64,000 nt of DNA, taken from Alphaproteobacteria bacterium (GTDB lineage: Bacteria > Pseudomonadota > Alphaproteobacteria > Rhodobacterales > Rhodobacteraceae). Positions 35,381 to 42,489 of this stretch are shown one piece after another (positions within the stretch are counted from its first letter, which is position 1; each line of letters opens with the position of its first letter). The stretch covers positions 1-64,000 of the forward strand of contig JAUIFH010000007.1 in the NCBI GenBank assembly GCA_030429495.1. The letters are read 5' to 3'. The position numbers and the translations under genes are program-made. The notes below the pieces were generated by a model, which ran no database searches, was not told the origin of the DNA, and saw only the letters and a list, made by a program, of their open reading frames with translations.

Positions 35381-36910
35381 TCAGCCTTCGTCGGAAGCAG
35401 ACAGTGCGAGGGGCGCGGTCGTGTTCGGAAGGTCGCCGGTCGTCAACGGTTCCGCCGGGCGCGCCAAACGGTTGCGAACGACCCAGTGAAGCCGTGTCTC
35501 AGCCCGCGTGATCGCGACATAGGCCAGCCGCTTCCAGAGCGGAATTCCGGCCTCCGTCCGACCGGTACGGGCAGCGACGAAGAGGTCGGGTGCGAAGACC
35601 TGCACATCGGGCCATTGCGAACCCTGCGCCTTGTGGATCGTCACCGCAGAACCGTGCAGGAACGCCGCGCCCATCGTGGCTGCAGCGGGAATGAACGGCT
35701 CCTCCTCGTCGGGCAACTCGATCTTGATGATCGAAGCCGCCGAAATTCTGGGGTCCTCCGCCCCCATGACATGCAGCCTGGCGAAGCCGGGCTTGTTGCC
35801 GGGGCCGAGATAGATGACCTGAGCGCCCTTGATCAGCCCGCGCGCCTCAAGATCGAGACGCTTCTTGCGGTGCTTGAGGGGCAGTTCGATCCCGTCGCAG
35901 ATCAAAGGCTCACCCGGCAGCAATTCGTCCGGCGCGACACCGTAGGCTGCGCGGAAGGCCTGGATCAGCCGTATCCGCGTCTGATTGCGCCAGACCAGAA
36001 CCGGCGACCGGGCCATCATCGCGGCATCGACGCGCTCGGCCCATCGCACCCGGTCGTCGCGCCGCGCGGCATCGGCGACCATGCTCTCGAACCGTTCGAA
36101 GGTGACGTCCGGATCGGACAGCGCATGGGCGAGGTCGAGGATCGGGTTGTCCTCCTCCTGCCGGTGAACGCGGTGAAGGACGAGCTTGCGCCCCTCCGAC
36201 AGTCCGTCGAAGACCATTTCGCCCGACTGACCCACGGGGGCAAGCTGCGCCGGATCGCCGAAAAGGATCAGGGTCGGGAAAATCTCCCGCAGGTCGGTCA
36301 GCTGACGTTCGTCGAGCATCGATGCCTCGTCGACGAACCCGATATCGAGCGGGTCCTCCCGCCGTTTCCATCCGAGAATGAAGTCCGAACCCCGCAACCC
36401 TGCTGCCGCAAGCGCGCCGGGGATCGACTTGACCTGATCGTAGAAGGCCTTGGCACGATCCAGGGCGGCATCGGTCAGCCCTTCGACTTCGGGCCTGTCG
36501 CCCGTGCCGGTCAGCCATTCGGCGATTTTCTCGTATTCCGGATCATAGACCGGCGTGTAGAGGATGCGGTGGATCGTCGTCGCCGGCACGCCCCGCCCGC
36601 GCAGGACGCTGGCGGCCTTGTTCGTCGGTGCAAGAATGGCCAACGTGCGGCGATCCTTGCGCCGCTTGCCTTCATAGTCGCCCGAGATCGTATCGACCCC
36701 GGCCTCGCCCAGAGCACGGGCCAGTTCGGCCAGAAGCATGGTTTTGCCTGAACCGGCCTTGCCGATCACCGCCAGAACCGACGGCTTTCCGGTTGCGGCC
36801 GGGCTGAGGCTGCCGTCCACGATATCGATCCCCGCACCGCCAAGCGTCTCGGCGACACGGTCCCAGGCCTCTGCCTGATCGTGGGAGAAGGTAAGCGTGG
36901 CTGCCTGCAT
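35381..36910 (-). CDS. RecD-like superfamily 1 DNA helicase
   Basis: A 509-residue ATPase. It has Walker A VIGKAGSGKTMLLAEL near residue 50, motif Ia APTNKAASVLRGRG, DEAD-like motif II FVDEASMLDE, motif III LFGDPAQLAPVG, and a C-terminal UvrD-type domain with VTIHKAQGSQWPDVQVF and YVAITRAETRL. This is the order of RecD/Dda helicases. The N-terminal extension of RecD2 is lacking. Start ATG at 36910 has a weak ribosome site. It lies 42 bases downstream of luxI on the same strand; joint transcription is possible. Confidence 0.88.
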   Translation of the reverse strand: MQAATLTFSHDQAEAWDRVAETLGGAGIDIVDGSLSPAATGKPSVLAVIGKAGSGKTMLLAELARALGEAGVDTISGDYEGKRRKDRRTLAILAPTNKAASVLRGRGVPATTIHRILYTPVYDPEYEKIAEWLTGTGDRPEVEGLTDAALDRAKAFYDQVKSIPGALAAAGLRGSDFILGWKRREDPLDIGFVDEASMLDERQLTDLREIFPTLILFGDPAQLAPVGQSGEMVFDGLSEGRKLVLHRVHRQEEDNPILDLAHALSDPDVTFERFESMVADAARRDDRVRWAERVDAAMMARSPVLVWRNQTRIRLIQAFRAAYGVAPDELLPGEPLICDGIELPLKHRKKRLDLEARGLIKGAQVIYLGPGNKPGFARLHVMGAEDPRISAASIIKIELPDEEEPFIPAAATMGAAFLHGSAVTIHKAQGSQWPDVQVFAPDLFVAARTGRTEAGIPLWKRLAYVAITRAETRLHWVVRNRLARPAEPLTTGDLPNTTAPLALSASDEG

Positions 36911-36952
36911 CGGCGCGACCCTATAGGGCCGCACCGGCAGGCACCAGCCGCT

Positions 36953-37585
36953 TTAGCCGGCCGCGGGCAGGTCCCGGCGGTCGCCGAAGGCGCGGTCGAA
37001 CCAATGCTGTGCGACCTCCGGCGAAATGCCGGCCTTGCGCGCCATCCTGCGGCGAATCTCCTCAGAGAATTCCCAGATGCCAAGGCTGATCGCGTCCGCG
37101 CCTTCGCCATCGGTTCCAAGCACGGTCGGCTGCCAGCCCAGCAGGCGATAGATCCGCACCATCCGCGCATCGAAAACGCCGACGGCCCGCGCCAGGCCGA
37201 GGCCGACCCCGAGTTGCGCGCCGCCAAGCATAAGCGCCGCCGAGGTTGCCGGCGGAACCCCTTCCGCAAGGCAGAAGCGCGTGCATTCCCACAGTTTCGG
37301 ATGGTAAAAGCGGCGCCCCGCCGCCAGGGCAGAGAAATGGTCATTCACCATCGTTCCCCCCAGTGTCGGCAGGAACCGCATGGATCCGCCGTGGCGGCCG
37401 TCCGGCATCTGCCAGATGACGTAGGTCGGGTTGAGCGCGTCGTATTCGTCGGTTTCCCATCCCCGTTCATCCACGCCGACCGCCCATCCAAGGCGGTTGC
37501 GGAACTGATGCGCGCGATCGGTGAACATGGTTTCGCGCAGGCGGGGAAAGTGACCGAGTTCTTCGGCGGTAAGGAATCGTAGCAT
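36953..37585 (-). CDS. luxI: Acyl-homoserine-lactone synthase (LuxI family)
   Basis: Makes the quorum-sensing signal from SAM and an acyl carrier. The 210-residue protein has the invariant residues: Arg24, Phe28 and Trp34 (DRAHQFRNRLGW), Glu44, Asp46 and Asp49 (GWETDEYD), Arg70 (GSMRFLPT), Phe84, and Glu100 and Arg103 (WECTRF). GGAGGG lies five bases before the ATG. It lies 71 bases downstream of luxR in the same direction. The acyl-chain length cannot be told from sequence. Confidence 0.95.
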   Translation of the reverse strand: MLRFLTAEELGHFPRLRETMFTDRAHQFRNRLGWAVGVDERGWETDEYDALNPTYVIWQMPDGRHGGSMRFLPTLGGTMVNDHFSALAAGRRFYHPKLWECTRFCLAEGVPPATSAALMLGGAQLGVGLGLARAVGVFDARMVRIYRLLGWQPTVLGTDGEGADAISLGIWEFSEEIRRRMARKAGISPEVAQHWFDRAFGDRRDLPAAG

Positions 37586-37656
37586 TTTAGCCCTCCATCT
37601 GGATGACGAAGGGCTTAGCGAAGCTTGGTTAATTCGGGCCTAGCCGGGCGGCGGTG

Positions 37657-38370
37657 TCAGAGCAGGACAAATCCCTCGGCGATCGCGCGGGCGACCGCCT
37701 GTGTCGTGTTGACCGCGCCGAGCTTGAAGCGCGCGCTTTCGACATAGGCGCGCAAAGTATGTTCCGAGATCGCGAGGCTGTCGGCGGCCTGCGCCCGGTT
37801 CAACCCCATGGCAAGCATGGTCAGCACGTCGACCTCACGCGGGCTGAGGCTTTGCTTGGCGTGAAAGTCCGTTCCGCGCTCGATCTCCAACGCCTTCTGG
37901 TTCACGAAATGCGCGACGAGGATGAGGTCGCTGACCCGTTCGGACGTGAACCTTTCCCACGCGTTGTCGGGCATGCGATGCGATACGGTGAACATTGCGA
38001 ATTGCCCGTTCGGGCCGCGGATCGGAACCGAGTAGCCCTGATTTCCGACCCCTGCATCGAGTGCCTCGGTCAGGAACGCCCGGACACTCCGGCCGGACCA
38101 GTCGAGACGTTTCCAGTCGACGGGGTGGAAGCGGCGGAAGCAGCCCTGGACCACGGGGTCGATGCGGGCGTAATCCTCACCGATGTAGCGGTCCACCCAT
38201 TCCGGCGAATATGTGAGCGCCGCATATTGCTGCCCGGTCGAGTTCACCGAGTGGTAGACGAGATGCTCAACCCCGAGATGATCGCGCAGGCTGAGGATCG
38301 ACGACCGCAGATCGTCAAGCGTTTTCGCCTGCTGAAGTCTCTCTATGAACTCCGCCAGCCGCGCCTGCAT
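37657..38370 (-). CDS. luxR: LuxR-family quorum-sensing regulator
   Basis: A 237-residue AHL-responsive activator. The N-terminal autoinducer domain has Trp58, Tyr62, Asp71 and Trp86 (SPEWVDRYIGEDYARIDP ... DWKRLDW), at positions nearly identical to TraR. The C-terminal helix-turn-helix is LSPREVDVLTMLAMGLNRAQ to SARFKLGAVN. GGAGGG lies ten bases before the ATG, inside the end of the overlapping small gene. It presumably responds to the product of the adjacent luxI. Confidence 0.95.
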   Translation of the reverse strand: MQARLAEFIERLQQAKTLDDLRSSILSLRDHLGVEHLVYHSVNSTGQQYAALTYSPEWVDRYIGEDYARIDPVVQGCFRRFHPVDWKRLDWSGRSVRAFLTEALDAGVGNQGYSVPIRGPNGQFAMFTVSHRMPDNAWERFTSERVSDLILVAHFVNQKALEIERGTDFHAKQSLSPREVDVLTMLAMGLNRAQAADSLAISEHTLRAYVESARFKLGAVNTTQAVARAIAEGFVLL

Positions 38371-38530
38371 CAGCGGCGAACCCTCCGCCCATTCCCCCTG
38401 CGGCTTGTGCGATCTCGGCGGCCGCTACCAACGATGTGTCATCCAGCTGCTCGGCCAGAGACGACAAGCCGTTAGACTGCGCAAAGGCCTTGAGATCGGT
38501 CAGCACGTCTAGGATCCATTCGTATTGCAT
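38315..38530 (-). CDS. Small helical protein overlapping the luxR start
   Basis: A 71-residue protein beginning MQYEWILDVLTDLKAFAQSN and continuing with an amphipathic helical stretch (LSSLAEQLDDTSLVAAAEI), then a glycine-rich disordered tail. Its last 56 bases overlap the first codons of luxR in another frame, so the tail is constrained by luxR. GAGAG/GTGAG lies just upstream of the ATG. The charge pattern of the N-terminal half and its placement directly before luxR argue for a real, coupled gene. Function unknown; an effect on LuxR translation or activity is a guess. Confidence 0.65.
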   Translation of the reverse strand: MQYEWILDVLTDLKAFAQSNGLSSLAEQLDDTSLVAAAEIAQAAGGMGGGFAADAGAAGGVHRETSAGENA

Positions 38531-38615
38531 ACTCACTCTCTCGTGAAGCGGTTTTTATGCCTTGAACTCAACCGCAGAATGTATTGATGATCCCCACCCG
38601 AATCGTTTGGCGCAA

Positions 38616-38637
38616 CTCCCCGAAAATGACGGGGGGA
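38616..38637. promoter_or_regulatory. Inverted repeat upstream of the luxR unit
   Basis: CTCCCCG and CGGGGGGA flank AAAATGA, giving a short GC palindrome centred about 95 bases before the small gene's ATG. The length (about 20 bases) fits a LuxR-type operator, but I do not know the target sequence in this organism; it could also be a plain hairpin. Confidence 0.3.
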
Positions 38638-38673
38638 AGCCACGTAACTATTTGATTTTAAATAACCGTAGAA

Positions 38674-38703
38674 TGAAAAACGCCGCATCGTCGATGCGGC
38701 GTT
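38674..38703 (-). terminator. Intrinsic terminator after ccr
   Basis: Read on the minus strand, AACGCCGCATCG and CGATGCGGCGTT form a perfect 12-base-pair stem (38679-38690 with 38692-38703) followed at once by a run of T. It lies 53 bases beyond the ccr stop. Confidence 0.9.
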
Positions 38704-38755
38704 GACGTAGCGGCCGGTGTGTCGCGCCGGGGTTCCGGCCGGCGCAACACTCCTG

Positions 38756-40039
38756 TCAGTGTGCTTCGAGAGCGTCCTCGAACGTCCGCAAACCGGGGCG
38801 CGGCGACTGAACCAGCACTGCCATGTTCCCCGGCTTGTGCTCGTTCCGACGCATCTTCATATGGGCGGCCGGAATCTCCGCCCAGGGAAGAACCTCGGAC
38901 ATGCAGGGATCAAGCCGGCGCTCCAGCATCAGCTTGTTCGCCGCCGCCGCCTGCTTGAGGTTCGCGAAATGGCTACCCTGAACCCGCTTCTGGTGCATCC
39001 AGAGGTAGCGCACGTCGAAGGTCAGGTTATAGCCGGTGGTGCCAGCACAGATCACCACCATGCCGCCCCGCTTGACGACAAAGACCGAGACCGGGAACGT
39101 CGCCTCACCCGGATGCTCGAACACCATGTCGACGTTGTTGCCCTTGCCGGTGATTTCCCAGATCGCGGCGCCGAACTTGCGCGCTTCCTTGAACCAGGCG
39201 CCGTATTCCGGCGTGCCGACCTTGGGCATCTGGCCCCAGCAGTTGAAGTCCTTGCGGTTGATGACGCCCTTCGCGCCCAGATCCATCACGAACTGGCGTT
39301 TGTCTTCTTCCGAAATCACGCCGATCGCATTGGCACCGGCCGCGTTGATCAGCTGGATCGCGTAGGAGCCAAGACCACCCGACGCACCCCAGACCAGAAC
39401 GTTGTCGCCGGGCTTGAGGATATGCGGACGGTGGCCGAACAGCATCCGGTAGGCGGTAGCCAGCGTCAGCGTGTAGCAGGCGGCCTCTTCCCAGGACAGA
39501 TGCTTCGGCCGGTGCATGAGCTGCTGCGCCTGCACGCGGGTGAACTGGGCGAAGGAACCGTCCGGCGTCTCGTAGCCCCAGATCCGCTGGGAGGGCGAGA
39601 ACATCGGGTCGCCGCCGTTGCATTCCTCGTCGTCGCCGTCGTCCTGGTTGCAGTGGATGACGACCTCGTCACCGACCTTCCAGCGCTTCACCTTGTCGCC
39701 GACTTTCCAGACGATGCCAGAGGCATCGGACCCGGCGATGTGATAGGGTGCCTTGTGGCCGTCGAACGGGCTGATCGGCACGCCGAGTGCGGCCCAGACG
39801 CCGTTGTAGTTCACGCCCGCAGCCATCACGAGCACCAGGACCTCGTGGCTGTCGATCTCAGGCGTCTCGACAACCTCGACCTGCATGGCAGTGTCAGGCT
39901 CGCCATGACGCTCCTTGCGGATGGCCCACGCGTACATGGACTTCGGCACATAGCCCAGGGGTGGCATCTCGCCGATCTCGTAAAGGTCCTTTTCGGGCGC
40001 TTCGTAGGGCGCGATCTCGGTCTGCGTGTCCAAAGCCAT
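38756..40039 (-). CDS. ccr: Crotonyl-CoA carboxylase/reductase
   Basis: Key enzyme of the ethylmalonyl-CoA pathway: reductive carboxylation of crotonyl-CoA to (2S)-ethylmalonyl-CoA with NADPH and CO2. The 427-residue medium-chain dehydrogenase/reductase protein has AAGVNYNGVWAALG near residue 74, WGYETPDGSFAQF near 152, the nucleotide loop VWGASGGLGSYAIQL near 220, and FEHPGEATFPVSVFV near 315, all typical of Ccr rather than plain quinone reductases. GGAGAGG precedes the ATG. It is a single-gene unit ended by the terminator at 38674; its promoter region is AT-rich with a TTGCAA palindrome. Confidence 0.96.
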   Translation of the reverse strand: MALDTQTEIAPYEAPEKDLYEIGEMPPLGYVPKSMYAWAIRKERHGEPDTAMQVEVVETPEIDSHEVLVLVMAAGVNYNGVWAALGVPISPFDGHKAPYHIAGSDASGIVWKVGDKVKRWKVGDEVVIHCNQDDGDDEECNGGDPMFSPSQRIWGYETPDGSFAQFTRVQAQQLMHRPKHLSWEEAACYTLTLATAYRMLFGHRPHILKPGDNVLVWGASGGLGSYAIQLINAAGANAIGVISEEDKRQFVMDLGAKGVINRKDFNCWGQMPKVGTPEYGAWFKEARKFGAAIWEITGKGNNVDMVFEHPGEATFPVSVFVVKRGGMVVICAGTTGYNLTFDVRYLWMHQKRVQGSHFANLKQAAAANKLMLERRLDPCMSEVLPWAEIPAAHMKMRRNEHKPGNMAVLVQSPRPGLRTFEDALEAH

Positions 40040-40114
40040 CTACCTCTCCTGGTTCCGTCGCCGCATTGCAGAATCAATGCGTGCCTCACGGATGGAATAT
40101 GATCGGAGGGGTAA

Positions 40115-40124
40115 TATTGCAATA
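40115..40124. promoter_or_regulatory. TATTGCAATA palindrome upstream of ccr
   Basis: A perfect 10-base palindrome, TATTGCAATA, 75 bases upstream of the ccr ATG in an AT-rich stretch. TTGCAA-type motifs are bound by short-chain-acyl-CoA-responsive regulators (RamB/PccR type) in related bacteria; whether one acts here is inference. Confidence 0.35.
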
Positions 40125-40194
40125 GGAGTTGCGTCTATTTTGTAATTTTATGTCGCTTCCGATGACGATCTGCCGTATTCGCACGGATTTCCGG

Positions 40195-41574
40195 CTATGC
40201 GGATGCCGCATCTGCACAAAGATGCTGCGTAACCGCCGCCGCGTAGAAGCCGATCAGCGCGCGGTCTTTCGGCGGCACCGTGACCCGCCCGCCATCGCGT
40301 CGGACGATCTTGCGCAGCGCGAGGATGTCAAGCGCGGTCGTCACCGCCTTCTGCACTGATCCGTCCGGCAAGTCGATATAAACGCCCTTACCCGCCAGCC
40401 GGTCCGCGATTGCCCCGGCTCGCGTGACCAGTTCTGCCAGCGGCACGTCGGTGTCCGCACCCAGCGCGGCGCAGGTCAGCGGTACCGGCAGGACGGAAAC
40501 GTTACGCGCGATGCGGGTCATCAGTTCATCCGCCAGTTCAGCCGTGACATCGCGATGTGGCGCATCCACGAACGCTGCCAGCGACAGTGGTGTCCCGAAA
40601 CTGACAGAGGCGGTGCCGAACTTCTCGAACCGGCCCGTCACGACGCGCTTCAACTGGCGACCGATGAAAAGAAGGATCGAGCCGATGGAAGCCCGGAACC
40701 GTCGCACGCCGGCTGCATGGGCGGCCGTCAGCACGCGGTCCTCGATGATCCGATCATAGGCGAGAGAGACCGGGACAAAGACCACGTCGTGCCCACCCTG
40801 GTGGTAGCCCGCGACGATATAGCCGAGGATACCAAGCTTGGGCTGGCCGACGCGTCCGTCGAGGCTGAGCCCGCCTTCCGGAAAGATAGCCTGGGTGACC
40901 CCTTCCTCGGTCGCCATCTGGACATAGCGGGCAAGAACCCGGCGATAGAGCGGATTGTTCGACTTGCGCCGGATGAAATAGGCCCCCGCCGACCGGATCA
41001 GCCACGAGAGCGGCCAGACCCTCGCCCATTCCCCGACTGCATAGGACAAAGCCGAGCGGCTGGCCGACAGATAGGTCACGAGGACATAGTCCATGTTGGA
41101 GCGGTGGTTCATCACGAAGACAACCGTCGCGCCCTTGTCGATGCCGGCGATGGCATCGGTGTCAAACATGCCGATCCTCACGCGGTAGATCAGCCGGGCG
41201 AGCCACTTCGCCGCCCGGGCGGCAAAGCCGAAATAGACCGAGGCGGAGAAGGCAGGTACGATCTCGCGCGCGTAACGGCGGGCACGTTCAAGATGGACGG
41301 TCTCGGGGATGCCGGTCTCTTCCGCCTCCGCCGCGATCGCCTCGGCGACCTTGGGGTCGTGCGCAAGCCGGGTGATCATGTCGGGCCGCGCCATCAGCTT
41401 GAACGGCTGGATCGGCCGGTCGAGCCGTTCGTTCAGCCGCCCGACGACACGTTCCATCCGGTGCCGGAAGAACCAGCGCACCGAGGGAAAGAGAAAATGC
41501 GACGCGAAGGCCACCCCCGCGAAGGCGAGGATCAGCACGAAAAGCCACAGAGGAAGCGTCACCGGCTGAAACAT
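40195..41574 (-). CDS. Glycerol-3-phosphate/lysophosphatidate acyltransferase-like protein
   Basis: A 459-residue membrane-associated acyltransferase with an N-terminal hydrophobic anchor (residues 8-30) and the PlsB/PlsC motifs in order: NHRSNMDYVLVTY (HxxxxD) near 155, AYFIRRK near 200, FPEGGLSLDG near 230, and VPVSLAYDRIIEDR near 265. These are the PlsB-type blocks of glycerol-3-phosphate acyltransferases, but the protein is far shorter than E. coli PlsB (about 800 residues). Ribosome site is weak. Not linked functionally to ccr by sequence. Confidence 0.8.
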   Translation of the reverse strand: MFQPVTLPLWLFVLILAFAGVAFASHFLFPSVRWFFRHRMERVVGRLNERLDRPIQPFKLMARPDMITRLAHDPKVAEAIAAEAEETGIPETVHLERARRYAREIVPAFSASVYFGFAARAAKWLARLIYRVRIGMFDTDAIAGIDKGATVVFVMNHRSNMDYVLVTYLSASRSALSYAVGEWARVWPLSWLIRSAGAYFIRRKSNNPLYRRVLARYVQMATEEGVTQAIFPEGGLSLDGRVGQPKLGILGYIVAGYHQGGHDVVFVPVSLAYDRIIEDRVLTAAHAAGVRRFRASIGSILLFIGRQLKRVVTGRFEKFGTASVSFGTPLSLAAFVDAPHRDVTAELADELMTRIARNVSVLPVPLTCAALGADTDVPLAELVTRAGAIADRLAGKGVYIDLPDGSVQKAVTTALDILALRKIVRRDGGRVTVPPKDRALIGFYAAAVTQHLCADAASA

Positions 41575-41742
41575 TGGACAAACGGTGACAGGAAATCCGC
41601 CTTCCGTAAATTGTCGGTATCGTTGGCGGGCACGATGCAAAGTCTAACAGGCCCTGTGCAACCTTGGTGACTGTGAACGCCCGCCCAGTCAACTAGGCTT
41701 TCCCTTACGGAATTGATGCAATCGATTTGGGAGGTACCAGAC

Positions 41743-42366
41743 ATGACCATGCGCTTCATCACCGCCGTCGCCATTGCCCTTGGCGGCACGACTGCCACCG
41801 CGCAGGACGCCGGGATGAGCTTCTTCATCACGAGCCAGAATCCCGGCAACGGTGGCGATTTCGGCGGCATCGAGGGCGCGGACGCCCATTGCGCCGCGCT
41901 GGCCGAAGCGGCCGGGGCGGGCGACCAGACCTGGCGCGCCTATCTCTCGACCAGCGACGAGAATGCCCGCGACCGGATCGGCGCGGGGCCCTGGGTCAAC
42001 GCCGCCGGCACCACCATCGCTGAAAGCGTCGACCAGCTTCACGGCGACAACAACCTGACCAAAGACACCGGCCTGAACGAGATGGGCGAGGTCGTGAACG
42101 GCCGGGGCGACAGCCCCAACCGTCATGACATCCTCACCGGCTCGCTGCCCGACGGCACCGTGGCAGAGGGCATGACCTGCGAGGACTGGACCAGCAATGG
42201 CGCGGAAACCGCCGGCATGGTCGGCCATCACGACCGCATGGGTCTTGATGATTCGCCGCCCGCGAAATCGTGGAACTCCTCGCATTCCTCGCGCGGGGGT
42301 TGCGGACTCGAAGCCCTGCGTGGCACCGGCGGTGACGGCCTGATCTACTGCTTCGCCGCGAACTAA
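41743..42366 (+). CDS. Secreted lectin-like protein
   Basis: A 207-residue exported protein with a signal peptide (MRFITAVAIALGGTTATAQ) and a C-type-lectin/endostatin-like fold signature: ADAHCAALAEAAGAGDQTW, RAYLST, NRHDILTGSLPDG, TCEDWTSNG, then SWNSSHSSRGGC and a terminal LIYCFAAN. Conserved cysteines could form two disulfides. Annotated as lectin in relatives as far as I recall; ligand unknown. GGGAGG lies seven bases before the ATG at 41743. Monocistronic, ended by the terminator at 42376. Confidence 0.78.
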   Translation: MTMRFITAVAIALGGTTATAQDAGMSFFITSQNPGNGGDFGGIEGADAHCAALAEAAGAGDQTWRAYLSTSDENARDRIGAGPWVNAAGTTIAESVDQLHGDNNLTKDTGLNEMGEVVNGRGDSPNRHDILTGSLPDGTVAEGMTCEDWTSNGAETAGMVGHHDRMGLDDSPPAKSWNSSHSSRGGCGLEALRGTGGDGLIYCFAAN

Positions 42367-42375
42367 GTGCCTTTC

Positions 42376-42410
42376 CGGGCCGCGGCGCTGCGCTGCGGCC
42401 CGATCTTTTT
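42376..42410 (+). terminator. Intrinsic terminator after the lectin-like gene
   Basis: CGGGCCGC (42376-42383) pairs with GCGGCCCG (42395-42402), then ATCTTTTT. It begins nine bases beyond the stop codon and separates this gene from the mutase gene. Confidence 0.85.
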
Positions 42411-42489
42411 GCAGTGCAGCATCTAGACGCGAAACATTATTCTGAATAGGTTCGCCCGAAAGGAATTATGTTGCTTCGAGGTGCCGACC

